The translations under genes were made by a program, and so were the position numbers. Positions 14,866 through 24,365 of a stretch of 64,000 nucleotides of DNA are shown in pieces. The notes below the pieces were generated by a model. The model saw nothing but the letters and a program-made list of their open reading frames with translations, searched no databases and was not told the DNA's origin. Location of the stretch: positions 1,491,781 through 1,555,780 of the forward strand of contig NZ_SHKN01000001.1 of assembly GCF_004217115.1 (NCBI RefSeq), read 5' to 3'. How positions within the stretch are numbered: position 1 is the first letter of the stretch; every line of letters begins with the position of its first letter. The DNA is from Ancylomarina subtilis. GTDB lineage: Bacteria; Bacteroidota; Bacteroidia; Bacteroidales; Marinifilaceae.

Positions 14866-15634
14866 TTTTTTGATTCTCTTCTAATGTTTCCTTAATACCA
14901 TTATATAAATTAATGTTTGATTTCGATGATTTCCAAACAGCAGAATAAATATGGTTAGAATCAATTTCAAAGTCTAATTCATCGTTTTTGAATAGAACAT
15001 AAACTAATGTATGAATTTGTAAAAAATATAAATCTAAATAGATCTCCTTTGTTTCTTTTGAAGATATCTTATTAAGATTTAGCAATAATAATCCAATATT
15101 ATTATTTAACAGTGTCATTGGAGTAACCTCTTTCGTATGCTTGATATAAGCACTTCGGTCATTCTTGTATTTAATTAATAACGCATAAAAACAGACTATC
15201 CCTTCAAGTCCAAAAAATTTCTCAACTTTCTCTTTTGATTCTTCATTTTTAAATATAAAATCACTAGTTATTTCAAATTCATTGATTGCATTTAAGATTT
15301 TCTTTGAAAGATCATTGACAATCCCAACCAATTGAGCATCTCTATTTTCTGTTTTAATATCGGTGATAGCATCAATCTGAATTTGATTTGCTATCATTTG
15401 TTGTTTGAAAGAGTAATAAACTAACATAGCACCAACCAAGCCAACAAAAGGTGCAGTAATTCCGCCAATTGTGTCGCCAATTTGCCCCGTTTCAGTAAAA
15501 TCTATAATACTAGGAAACTGAGTAAAAATAAAAGGTAAAACTAACACGGCGAAAGCTCCAACACCTAATGCAATATTTGCCCTTTTATTATAATCTACTT
15601 TTTTGATTTTAGCCTTAGTTGCTTTTGTAGTCAT
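14858..15634 (-). CDS. AbiC-like (putative phage abortive infection) membrane protein 1
   Basis: The 258-residue protein has two N-terminal membrane helices (about 20-40 and 58-78) around the motif TGQIGDTIGGITAPF, then a cytosolic helical domain. The pattern Gly-Asp-(S/T)-x-Gly-Gly-x-x-x-Pro between two helices is that of the putative phage abortive infection family (putAbiC, related to lactococcal AbiC). The next gene encodes a clear paralogue. Located on the reverse strand inside a late operon, it is most likely lysogeny-expressed defence or superinfection exclusion. The role is inferred from family resemblance and context. Confidence 0.65.
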   Translation of the reverse strand: MTTKATKAKIKKVDYNKRANIALGVGAFAVLVLPFIFTQFPSIIDFTETGQIGDTIGGITAPFVGLVGAMLVYYSFKQQMIANQIQIDAITDIKTENRDAQLVGIVNDLSKKILNAINEFEITSDFIFKNEESKEKVEKFFGLEGIVCFYALLIKYKNDRSAYIKHTKEVTPMTLLNNNIGLLLLNLNKISSKETKEIYLDLYFLQIHTLVYVLFKNDELDFEIDSNHIYSAVWKSSKSNINLYNGIKETLEENQKNE

Positions 15635-15640
15635 ATTCGA

Positions 15641-16387
15641 TTATGTTTTAGGAAGGCTATCTTTTAATTTCTCGTATACTTTGATATTTATTTTTGAGAA
15701 ATCCCAAGCTATGCTACAAAAATACTCACTATCAAAATGAAAATTACACTTCTCATCTGAAAACGATGAAAAAAACGCTTGATGAATCTGATTTTCGTAT
15801 CGTTGAAAATACATTGCTTTTGTCTCAGGAGATGAAATTATAGATATAACATCTAATAAATTTCGAATATCATTATTAATCATTGTGATTATTGGTGCTT
15901 CTCTTAAAAAACTTGATTTAAGAATCGGATTATCCCTAATAGTGTAAATTGTAGCGAAAAAAACAACAATTGCTTCAAACCCTTTCAAATTGCGTGAAAA
16001 CTTTTCAACAGGACCAAGTTTATTCAAATCATCAGAAGTTATTTCAAATGAATCTATTTTATCTAAAATTCTTTTTGAATCTTCAAAAATAATATTAATC
16101 AACTGTTCATCTCTTCTCTCAATTTTCATTTTATCGAGTGAATCGGTTTGAATTTTATTAGCTTTGACTTGCTCATTAAAAGAGATATAAATAATAAAAG
16201 CAGCTAATAAATTTATAAACGGTGCAGTAATTCCTCCTATTGTATCTCCTATTGACCCAGTTTTAGAAAAATCTATTCCCGTGTAAAATTGAGAAAATAA
16301 ATAAGGAGTAAAGGAAATAAGAATGGCTAATATGACAAATGCAAAAATCATCCAACGTTTTTTTATTTGCTCTTTCTTTTCTTTCAT
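15641..16387 (-). CDS. AbiC-like membrane protein 2 (paralogue of neighbour)
   Basis: The 248-residue protein carries the same design as its downstream neighbour: two N-terminal membrane helices with TGSIGDTIGGITAPF between them, followed by a helical domain with the shared pattern EITSDD. The pair is readily aligned over the first 100 residues and again around SSPETKAMY / SSKETKEIY, so they arose by duplication. Only six bases separate the genes. Two diverged copies in one operon suggest a hetero-oligomeric membrane complex. No enzymatic motif is visible. Confidence 0.65.
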   Translation of the reverse strand: MKEKKEQIKKRWMIFAFVILAILISFTPYLFSQFYTGIDFSKTGSIGDTIGGITAPFINLLAAFIIYISFNEQVKANKIQTDSLDKMKIERRDEQLINIIFEDSKRILDKIDSFEITSDDLNKLGPVEKFSRNLKGFEAIVVFFATIYTIRDNPILKSSFLREAPIITMINNDIRNLLDVISIISSPETKAMYFQRYENQIHQAFFSSFSDEKCNFHFDSEYFCSIAWDFSKINIKVYEKLKDSLPKT

Positions 16388-16437
16388 TTTTCATTTTCCG
16401 TTTTCGTGGTCATAGAAGTTCAATTTTATAATGTAGG

Positions 16438-16812
16438 TTAAACGTTTTTGTATTCGTTTACTAATTCTTCGTAAGCGTCAATGTAAGTTGTCATATATCG
16501 TAAATGCTTTCTAATTACAAGAACCAAATTTTTGTATTTATCAAGTGTCTCTTTTGATTCTGAATTTTCAATCGATTCGTCTAGCACATCGCAAGCAAAT
16601 ACATAAGCATTTAGAAGAATGTATTGAATTCTTAATAATTCAGTTTTAGAAAGTGTTTCATAATGTCTGAAAGAGTCTGCATTCTTTGCCGTAGAATAAC
16701 TTATTCCTTTATAGTTCTGATCTTCCGTATTTTGAATTGTAATATATCTATCATCATATCCTATCTGAATTCTATTTGATTTCATTAAAAAGACGCTTTG
16801 AATTAATTTCAT
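16438..16812 (-). CDS. Unknown cytosolic protein, first gene of cargo cassette
   Basis: Using the ATG at 16812, the product has 124 residues; an upstream in-frame TTG at 16839 would add nine. It opens with a short beta segment (IQIGYDDRYITIQN) and continues as a helical bundle rich in Tyr, Leu and Glu. No family is recognised. It precedes the two AbiC-like genes by 50 bases in the same direction. A promoter with a perfect -7 element lies 50 bases upstream. A regulatory or sensor role is possible but unproven. Confidence 0.6.
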   Translation of the reverse strand: MKLIQSVFLMKSNRIQIGYDDRYITIQNTEDQNYKGISYSTAKNADSFRHYETLSKTELLRIQYILLNAYVFACDVLDESIENSESKETLDKYKNLVLVIRKHLRYMTTYIDAYEELVNEYKNV

Positions 16813-16861
16813 CTTGTTATAGTGTTTTAAATTACTCAATCAATTTCATTTATTTGAAAAG

Positions 16862-16890
16862 CAAATTTAACAAAATCTAAAATACAATTT
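16862..16890 (-). promoter_or_regulatory. Promoter of the AbiC-like cassette
   Basis: On the minus strand TAAATTTG (16862-16869) matches the Bacteroidota -7 consensus TAnnTTTG exactly. A TTG (near 16885-16887) lies about 15 bases upstream, somewhat short for the -33 box. Predicted transcription start is near 16856, giving a leader of about 44 nt. A host-type promoter would let the cassette be expressed in the lysogen while the late genes are silent. Confidence 0.5.
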
Positions 16891-16931
16891 CGAATATATA
16901 CATATAATAAATACAACATTTAAAATATTAT

Positions 16932-18047
16932 ATGTCAATTTCAATCAACACGATAAACAAGTTAATCACGGTTTATTCAGGCGTAAAGCTTACAGCCTAT
17001 GAAACAACAGCAACACGAAAACATACTTACACATTCAAAGTGTATATAAACGATGCATTAGAATATGAATTAAGACCGAAAGCCAATTTAGAGAATAAAG
17101 GGGTGTTAGATATTGAATCAATTCTATCAAAAACGGCAAAATCTAAGGTCTTTTACAATAGTTCTAACCTATTCGAGACTAATAACACGGCTTTAATTAA
17201 GTATAAAGTAGACATAGAATGTAAAGATTTAAGCGGTTCAACTGTTTCAAGCACTTCAACGGGGGATTTATTCGCCTTAAATGGAGTAAAACAAGTCTTT
17301 GAAAGACAGAATATCAATGATTATTTGATGATTTCAACCGTTTCAAAGGGTTCTTTTCTTACAAAATGCGCTGATAAATTGATTGCAACCGACTCCAAAT
17401 CATATTTAACAGCGATAAACGGAAACTTCGGCTTCGGTTCGAATCCATCTTTCACAGGAATAAGAGTAAAAGCAACAGATTACGACGGACAAACACGCAC
17501 GACAACCGCAAATTATAGCAATACAAACCCCGAATTAGTTTCAATTGATGTTTCAATAGATAAACTAAACAGCATATCAGGAACTTTTATTACAGAAAAT
17601 ACAAATTTCTACACAGTTGAAGAACTATCAGGTAAGAGCAACCCGATAAAATACACGATAACAAGGGAAAAGAAGATTAAACAAACATTCAATTTTCTAT
17701 ATGTTAATTCGTTGGGTGCGGTTGATAGTTTCGACTTTACGAAGGTTTCAGAAGAAAGCTTAAATATTAAAAGAAGTGTATTCGAAAATCAATCAATACA
17801 TAAGGCTTACAACACAACAGCAACACAAAAATTTAGGGTTTATTCTGATTTCATAAATGAAGTGCAATCAATCGGTTTAATAGATTTATGGATAACACCG
17901 AAAATTATTTTACACGAAGACGACTTATACAACGAAGTAATATTAGGAACAAAAGCAATCAAACCACTAAGAAGAATAAACGAGAAGATGATAAATTATC
18001 CTATCGACTTTTCTTATGCTTCGGCATATAAAACACAAAAATATTAA
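16932..18047 (+). CDS. Putative tail-tip / distal tail protein
   Basis: A 371-residue beta-rich protein that resumes the rightward late genes after the cargo cassette. Sequence is dominated by short Thr/Asn/Ser-rich strands with no signal peptide or catalytic motif. Position before a very large tail fibre-type protein makes a tail-tip or baseplate hub component likely. A TATATA box lies about 40 bases upstream. No family is firmly recognised. Confidence 0.5.
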   Translation: MSISINTINKLITVYSGVKLTAYETTATRKHTYTFKVYINDALEYELRPKANLENKGVLDIESILSKTAKSKVFYNSSNLFETNNTALIKYKVDIECKDLSGSTVSSTSTGDLFALNGVKQVFERQNINDYLMISTVSKGSFLTKCADKLIATDSKSYLTAINGNFGFGSNPSFTGIRVKATDYDGQTRTTTANYSNTNPELVSIDVSIDKLNSISGTFITENTNFYTVEELSGKSNPIKYTITREKKIKQTFNFLYVNSLGAVDSFDFTKVSEESLNIKRSVFENQSIHKAYNTTATQKFRVYSDFINEVQSIGLIDLWITPKIILHEDDLYNEVILGTKAIKPLRRINEKMINYPIDFSYASAYKTQKY

Positions 18048-18055
18048 TCCATTAA

Positions 18056-21000
18056 ATGAACGAATATAAATTAATCTTAAATGACGAATACACAATAACA
18101 GATTTTGAAAATAGTGAAATAGAAATATCTTACGCTTTGAAAGACATAGTAGAATTTGCAACCCGTAAAACATCTTTTTCAAAAACGATTTCTATTCCAA
18201 TCACACCACAAACAACAGCATTTTTTAAAAGTGCTGATATGATTAATGATATATCTTTTGATACATCTAAGAAAGTAAAAGCCGAATTATTTGAAGATGA
18301 AGTTTCAATATTAAGGGGTTCAATGTATTTAGAAAACATCTACCCGAATAATAAATATGAAATCATAGTAGCAAAAGACGACCTAAATATATTTGTTGAT
18401 ATGGCTGAAAAAGACCTATCAGAACTTCATTTTGAAGATAACAGATATTCACACAAGATTACTAAACAACATATCTATGATAATTTCCACAACATAAACA
18501 CAGGTTCAGGAATCAATTATTTATTCTTACAGAATGATAACGAATACAAATACGGATATTTATTCACTCAGGATTTTACATCTTATTACCCTTCGGTTTG
18601 TGCAAAAGAACTATTCGAAAAAATCATATTCGACAACGGTTATACTTACAGCATAAGCGAGAATGTAAGCAAATACTTAGACGAACTTTACTTACCATAC
18701 AACGGAGGATTAGAGAAATTTACAACAACTTATAATTACTTGAAGTCACACTTTGAACCAAATAGAACAAATTCAAGCTACGTTCAATTTTCGAACGGAC
18801 TCCATAAAAACCAAATTTACTATTACCTAGAAGATTCTGATTACAACTATCAAGGGAACGGAGCAAAAGAAACAAAGACTTCATTATCTGCGAAAGTATC
18901 AGGAATCTATCAATTTGATTTTACAGTAAAAGCAAGACTAGACACCACAGACGCAGACGAAAAAGAAACTATCAAATTCGTTTTAAAGAATGGATTCAAT
19001 GAGACCGTAGATTTAGGAGAACTAGAAATAGGAAATACAGCCAAATCGGAAACGTTTCAATCTGAACCTATTTTTATTGAATTCAATAATTTAGCGACTG
19101 TTTGTGTTGAATGTGATGATAATTCAAAAGTTCAAATTTATCAAAACGATACATCAATAAACGGATATATTCAAAACTACTTATTCGAAGGAAATAAGGA
19201 AATCAATATTAATAATGTTTTACCCGTCAATTACAAACAAAAGGATTTCTTCAACGATATCTTAAAGGCTTTTAATTTGCACGTGTATTCTGATTTATTG
19301 GAAGACAGAAAATTAATCTTTGAAACTTTCGACGACTTCAACACCGAAGAAATATTAGATTGGTCTGAAAAGTTAGATTCAAATTCAATGAACTTTAAAG
19401 ACCTGACTTACAAATTACCGAATAAACATACATTCGGCTTTCTTGATTCAACAGACATTTATAATAAGGATTTCAAAACAAGATATGATAAAACATTTTC
19501 TACGTTATCAGTTTTAAACAACAACGAATTAGCAGCACAGAAGGAAGATAAGATTACATTAAAATCAAGTTCTACGCCTGTTATTCGAATGAATGACTAT
19601 GTTTTTATATCAAATGTTTTCGAAAAAGCTGGAAAGACAAGCTTTAAACCGAAGATGTTGTTTGTAAATCAATTCGATTTGACGAATACAAGCTTATCGG
19701 AACTATTCACTTCTGACAATAATTACACTGCAAAAGACTACACAAAATTCGTTACAGGAACAGCATATTACAACGGAGATATTGAAAATTCTGAACTTAC
19801 TTTTTCATTTGATAATTCGAAAACATATTACAACAATGAATACAAAGACACATTTTCGAATAACACCCTTTACAACAAGTTTTATAAAAGCGATGTTGAA
19901 CCAAAGATAAACGGGAATTTTAAGCTTGTAGAATGTGAATTACTATTAGATAAATATGATATCAACCAATCGAATTTCAAGAAGCTTATTTACATTGAAA
20001 ATGATGAAATAGGAAGCGCATATTATAGAATCAATGAAATCAAAAACTATAAAAATTCGAACACGCTTTGTAAGGTTGTTTTAGTAAAAATCAACGATGT
20101 TGTAATAGCACACGAACCAACAATTAAAGCGGAACAAATTGCATTATCAGATGCTTCAATAGTGGAAGCAGATAAAAATTCTTATTCGGGTGGTTCATCT
20201 TCTTCAAGTTCTTCAAATGTGGATTTATCCAAGTATTACGACAAAGCAGAAACAAACACTTTATTGTCTGAATACTACAAAGAAGAAGAAGCGAAGGATT
20301 ATATTGATGCCATAGCGAACAACACAGTTAAAAAGACGGGCGAAGAATCACAAACAATCGAAGGTAATTTATTAGTAACAGGTAATATACTTGCATTTGC
20401 TGACGATGGAACAATAGGAGGTTCAATATTTGATAATCTACCATTAGCAAGCACAACAAGCAAAGGTATAGCACAATTTGACCCTAATAACTTTGATGTG
20501 GTTAACGGTGTTGTGTCTGTTAGTAAAGCCGGATTAGATGAAACTGAATTAGCTACTTATTTGACTTCAAATAATTATGCTACTCAAAATTGGGTAACAA
20601 CTAGGAACTATCTGACATATCAAGACATTTCTAATTATGCTACGCAAGATTGGGTAACAGATAAGAACTATCTAACAACTCATCAAGATATATCAGCATA
20701 TGCGAAAACCTTAGATGTTTGGACTAAATCAAATATTCCAAATCTTGATAAAATAACAATAGATGAATTCGGGAATTTATTAGTTCCTGGAAATGTTATT
20801 TCTTATTCAGATGGTCAATCAGGCGGTTCAATATTTGACAATTTACCTATCACTTCAACCACATCGAAAGGAATTGCACAATTCTCAGATTCATATTTTA
20901 CAGTTAATAACGGTGTTGTAAGTATTAAAGATGGCGTAGGAGGTGGACTTGATGAAGCTGAATTAGCATCTTATTTGACTACTAATAAATATATCACTGA

Positions 21001-22735
21001 TTCTTATTCAAAAATAAGTAATTGGGATGAAGCGTATAATAATATGTTTAAGCTTGAACGATTCGACGAAAGCGGAAACAAAAACCTAACCCCTAATGTG
21101 TTTCTTAGCAAAGAAGATAATATTACTAGTGGCTATTATATAAGTTATGTTAGCGGTGCTAATAGGCTCAAATTGAGGTCAGGTTATGCGGATGATTCAG
21201 GAAAGTTAGGAAACATAGCAGCAGCTAATTATGCTAGAATTGATACTCCTAATACATTTGGAAATCAGCAAACAATCAAAACAGGTTCAGATTCTAATTT
21301 AGTATTACAAGATGCTTCAGGCGGTGACGGTTGGAATCTAATTGACTTCATAGATGGTAACGGTACTAGACAAGCTAAGATAGGTATATTCGGTTCAAGT
21401 GGTTTTCAATACTCAGATGCTAACGGTGATAGATGGAATATTTACCACTCAGGAAACAGTAATAAAAGTGATGTAGATTGGACAACTAGATTTTTAACCT
21501 CACACGGATTAGCAACATTAAACCACGGATTAATAGCAGGTTTAGGAGATGTTGAGAAGTTTAGAGTGACTAGTGATGGAACTAAAACAACAGGAAAGCA
21601 CCTGATATACACCAATAGTTCTATAGTTGATGCGCTACAGATTCGCAAAGGGTCATATAATGCGGGCGGTGTCGGGATATCTTTTTCAGATCAAACTTCT
21701 GAAGCGCAAGTTGGTTATTTAAGATTCTATCATTCAGATTCAGATAATTCAGTCGGTTGTGGTTCTGTATTTAAATTCTCATCAACTGAAGCTCATCACG
21801 GTGTAGTATTGGAAAATACAGAAGGAACTTCAAACTTCTATGTCGGAACTAAGGGTGTATGGCACGCAGGGAATTCAGGAACAAATGCAATAGATTGGAA
21901 AGCGAATAGCGTTGATGTTGTAAATGTTGGATTAAGACACCCAACAAGCTATGAAAATAGATTTTGGTTTGGTTATACTAGTGATAACCATAAAGGACTT
22001 TGGGGTGCAACTATAAAATCAACTCACGCTTCATACACAAATGCAGCTCAATTAGTTTTAGATATTAACAGCAAAAGCATCTATTCTGACTCAGACATTT
22101 ATACAAAAGGTGCTATTACAGCAGAGAATAGATTAAAAGTTCAAAGTGGTAGTTATAAAGGCGATGGAGGTTTTGATAATGTCGGTCTAATACTAGATAA
22201 CACCCACGCAACAACAGGAGAATCAGCAGTATCATATAAAAACGCAGGAACAAGCGGAACAGGTTCAAATTATTGGATTCACGGACTAAATCAATCGAAT
22301 TTATTTAAGTGGGCATACGGAACATCTTTTACAGATGGTAATGCAAAATTAGTATTAGACACATCAGGAAATTTAACAGCTACGGGAAACGTTCAATCTT
22401 ATTCAGACGAAAGAATAAAAGATAATATCAAGCCAATAGAGAACGCAACAGAATTAATTAAGCAGTTCGACGGGGTTAGATATACTAGAAAAGATTTAGA
22501 GGATAAGAAAAGAATTCATATCGGATTTAGAGCGCAAGACGTTGAAAGGGTTTTACCTGAATTGATAGAAACGCAAAATGATGAAATGAAAACCAAAACG
22601 ATGAATTACGCACAATACACAGCCGTTTTGCATCAAGGTTTAAACGAAACAAATAATAGAGTTGATGAGCTTGAAAAGCAGAATAAGGAGCTTCTAAGAA
22701 AGATAGAAGTATTAGAAAAAAGAATTAATTTATAA
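18056..22735 (+). CDS. Large tail-tip/fibre protein with S74 intramolecular chaperone
   Basis: At 1559 residues this is the largest gene. The first ~700 residues look like a tail-associated baseplate protein. A Ser-rich hinge (about 720) leads into a fibre region with two repeat modules sharing GGSIFDNLP, TSKGIAQF and LDE(T/A)ELA (near 790 and 925) plus short NYATQ(N/D)WVT repeats. The C-terminus (from about 1450, SDERIKDNI) is an S74-type intramolecular chaperone that auto-cleaves after trimer folding; the Ser and Asp of SDERIKD are the expected catalytic pair. It ends in a coiled coil. Receptor binding is the likely role. Confidence 0.8.
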   Translation: MNEYKLILNDEYTITDFENSEIEISYALKDIVEFATRKTSFSKTISIPITPQTTAFFKSADMINDISFDTSKKVKAELFEDEVSILRGSMYLENIYPNNKYEIIVAKDDLNIFVDMAEKDLSELHFEDNRYSHKITKQHIYDNFHNINTGSGINYLFLQNDNEYKYGYLFTQDFTSYYPSVCAKELFEKIIFDNGYTYSISENVSKYLDELYLPYNGGLEKFTTTYNYLKSHFEPNRTNSSYVQFSNGLHKNQIYYYLEDSDYNYQGNGAKETKTSLSAKVSGIYQFDFTVKARLDTTDADEKETIKFVLKNGFNETVDLGELEIGNTAKSETFQSEPIFIEFNNLATVCVECDDNSKVQIYQNDTSINGYIQNYLFEGNKEININNVLPVNYKQKDFFNDILKAFNLHVYSDLLEDRKLIFETFDDFNTEEILDWSEKLDSNSMNFKDLTYKLPNKHTFGFLDSTDIYNKDFKTRYDKTFSTLSVLNNNELAAQKEDKITLKSSSTPVIRMNDYVFISNVFEKAGKTSFKPKMLFVNQFDLTNTSLSELFTSDNNYTAKDYTKFVTGTAYYNGDIENSELTFSFDNSKTYYNNEYKDTFSNNTLYNKFYKSDVEPKINGNFKLVECELLLDKYDINQSNFKKLIYIENDEIGSAYYRINEIKNYKNSNTLCKVVLVKINDVVIAHEPTIKAEQIALSDASIVEADKNSYSGGSSSSSSSNVDLSKYYDKAETNTLLSEYYKEEEAKDYIDAIANNTVKKTGEESQTIEGNLLVTGNILAFADDGTIGGSIFDNLPLASTTSKGIAQFDPNNFDVVNGVVSVSKAGLDETELATYLTSNNYATQNWVTTRNYLTYQDISNYATQDWVTDKNYLTTHQDISAYAKTLDVWTKSNIPNLDKITIDEFGNLLVPGNVISYSDGQSGGSIFDNLPITSTTSKGIAQFSDSYFTVNNGVVSIKDGVGGGLDEAELASYLTTNKYITDSYSKISNWDEAYNNMFKLERFDESGNKNLTPNVFLSKEDNITSGYYISYVSGANRLKLRSGYADDSGKLGNIAAANYARIDTPNTFGNQQTIKTGSDSNLVLQDASGGDGWNLIDFIDGNGTRQAKIGIFGSSGFQYSDANGDRWNIYHSGNSNKSDVDWTTRFLTSHGLATLNHGLIAGLGDVEKFRVTSDGTKTTGKHLIYTNSSIVDALQIRKGSYNAGGVGISFSDQTSEAQVGYLRFYHSDSDNSVGCGSVFKFSSTEAHHGVVLENTEGTSNFYVGTKGVWHAGNSGTNAIDWKANSVDVVNVGLRHPTSYENRFWFGYTSDNHKGLWGATIKSTHASYTNAAQLVLDINSKSIYSDSDIYTKGAITAENRLKVQSGSYKGDGGFDNVGLILDNTHATTGESAVSYKNAGTSGTGSNYWIHGLNQSNLFKWAYGTSFTDGNAKLVLDTSGNLTATGNVQSYSDERIKDNIKPIENATELIKQFDGVRYTRKDLEDKKRIHIGFRAQDVERVLPELIETQNDEMKTKTMNYAQYTAVLHQGLNETNNRVDELEKQNKELLRKIEVLEKRINL

Positions 22736-23950
22736 ATGTCAAAAATTGGAGAAACAAACGTAGATATAGCAGAAGTAAAAGCGGTTCTAGGTCATAATAG
22801 TAATGACTTAGGAACGCTTTGCAAGTCACCTAACATTAATATGTTTTCAAAAAAGAAGCCAATTAATAATAGAAGAGGTGATATTAATTCAACAGATTGG
22901 TATGTTGGAACAACAGGAGATTACGGTTTATCAATTCCGTCTTTCTCAACATCAAATAATACAAATTGGACGCATAAAAAACCTGTGGGCGGTGAAACTT
23001 CGCCCTATTGTTTAGGAGATTTTAGAGGGTATGACTCAACAGCAAGACCAGTAATAGGAATTCCAGAAGACAATATTCCCCCGACCTTAAATGTAATAAA
23101 TAGTGGAAGTCTAGCATTTCTATTTGATATGAATTTTGATGCATCGGGTATTACTCCAACTGAATTAGGTTACGGAGCTTATTATTTAGGGGTTAGAGTA
23201 GTAGGAAAAAACGGGGTTTCAAAAGAATTTACAACAGCTTCACAAATACAAAACCAAACTGATTTCCTCGTAGTTGATTTTTCTAAATCTCCCTTTAATA
23301 ATACAAATTGGGTAGGACAAACAGTAACATTTCAGCCGTTTATTTGTAGTGGAAAACAATCAGATCAAGACGGAAATGCAATAGCGTTAGGAGATAAACG
23401 AGGTTTGCCGTTTGGAACATTTAACGGAATTAAATATGTAAATCAATTCAGTGTTAAGATTGAAAAGAAATCAACATTTCACGCAAATATTACACTTATT
23501 AATGATGATAACGGTTCTAGTGGTTGGAAAACTCCCGAATCTACTGAAAATGTGAATTTCTCAACGGGTAATTTTAGTAATGCTTTAATTTCGAAAGGAA
23601 GTCTAGCATTTAAATTTAAAGCGGTTGGAAATGCTGAAATCAGCAATCTAGATGTTACTATATCTACTTATTTCAACACAACATTTAGTGCAAATGCTAT
23701 GAATAGTCTTTATAAAGATGGTGTTAAAGTTACATCAGTAAGAGCAACACCCGCAGGAAATGAATATATGATATATATTATGAATTGTTTGAATGACAAC
23801 GGTGGTCACGCTGAAATGGTAAATAATAAAGCTTCCGAAATATTTGTTTCGTTAAAACAATCGGGTATGATAGCAGGTTCAACGATGTTTGTAGCTGCGA
23901 CTTCTACCTATGTTTCAGGTGCAGAAGGTGGTGGAATGGGTGAACTATAA
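22736..23950 (+). CDS. Accessory tail fibre / virion protein
   Basis: The ATG directly follows the stop codon of the large fibre gene. The 404-residue product begins with a segment (VLGHNSNDLGTLCKSPNIN, then KKPI) that I recognise as recurring in virion proteins of Bacteroidota phages, followed by beta-rich, Asn/Ser-rich domains. It is probably the last structural gene and part of the host-recognition apparatus. No enzymatic motif (lysozyme, amidase) is visible. Confidence 0.55.
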   Translation: MSKIGETNVDIAEVKAVLGHNSNDLGTLCKSPNINMFSKKKPINNRRGDINSTDWYVGTTGDYGLSIPSFSTSNNTNWTHKKPVGGETSPYCLGDFRGYDSTARPVIGIPEDNIPPTLNVINSGSLAFLFDMNFDASGITPTELGYGAYYLGVRVVGKNGVSKEFTTASQIQNQTDFLVVDFSKSPFNNTNWVGQTVTFQPFICSGKQSDQDGNAIALGDKRGLPFGTFNGIKYVNQFSVKIEKKSTFHANITLINDDNGSSGWKTPESTENVNFSTGNFSNALISKGSLAFKFKAVGNAEISNLDVTISTYFNTTFSANAMNSLYKDGVKVTSVRATPAGNEYMIYIMNCLNDNGGHAEMVNNKASEIFVSLKQSGMIAGSTMFVAATSTYVSGAEGGGMGEL

Positions 23951-24076
23951 CTGAATCCAAACACAACCAACAATTAAAATAATAATAAAGGAAGTGACAA
24001 CTATAATTTCAAAGTTGTCATTTTCTCCTAATTCGGGGTAGAATAATCTAAGGAAATCAACTAAATGTCTTTTCAT
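23945..24076 (-). CDS. Possible small membrane protein (43 aa)
   Basis: A complete minus-strand frame runs from ATG 24076 to TAG 23945-23947 and overlaps the end of the fibre gene by six bases. The product has an amphipathic start (MKRHLVDFLRLFYPEL), then a single hydrophobic helix (residues 22-43). Position between fibre and holin-like genes is suggestive, but AT-rich DNA read this way easily gives hydrophobic peptides, and the stem-loop at 23995-24020 lies inside it. Confidence 0.28.
   Translation of the reverse strand: MKRHLVDFLRLFYPELGENDNFEIIVVTSFIIILIVGCVWIQL
23995..24024 (+). terminator. Stem-loop after the structural genes
   Basis: TGACAACT (23995-24002) pairs with AGTTGTCA (24013-24020) across ten bases and is followed by TTTTC. 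It is a moderate intrinsic terminator for the fibre transcript. Confidence 0.55.
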
Positions 24077-24119
24077 ATGTTAAAGATATTGATTTTATAT
24101 AAAAAGAATGAATGAATAA

Positions 24120-24365
24120 ATGATTAAAAACAGTATCAATGCACTATTCTTCGGAAGTGGTAGTATTGCGTTTCTAAGTAAAATATGGACTTCGATTGTA
24201 ATTTTTGCGAACACATATTTTATTACACTATCTTTTATTGTGTTTTCGATTACTACTATTTACAAGTTTACACAGTTTCTAAGAAAAGGAAAACACAAAA
24301 ACTTAATAGTATATAGATTAATAAAAAAAGCCTTTAAAAAGGCTAATAATTATCTAAAACACTAA
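24120..24365 (+). CDS. Small membrane protein, possible lysis/holin component
   Basis: The 81-residue product has hydrophobic segments at about 10-28 and 30-52 and a strongly basic C-terminus (KKAFKKANNYLKH). Two helices followed by a basic tail is a class II holin-like plan. It sits between the structural genes and another holin-like gene (24827). No family is firmly recognised. Upstream sequence GAATGAATGAATAA also occurs before terL. Confidence 0.5.
   Translation: MIKNSINALFFGSGSIAFLSKIWTSIVIFANTYFITLSFIVFSITTIYKFTQFLRKGKHKNLIVYRLIKKAFKKANNYLKH
24323..24344 (-). terminator. Terminator for the GIY-YIG gene
   Basis: Read on the minus strand, an AGCC-TTT stem-loop (24329-24344) is followed by a seven-base T-run (24323-24329). 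It lies just after the stop codon of the leftward GIY-YIG gene and within the end of the rightward small membrane gene. Confidence 0.7.
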
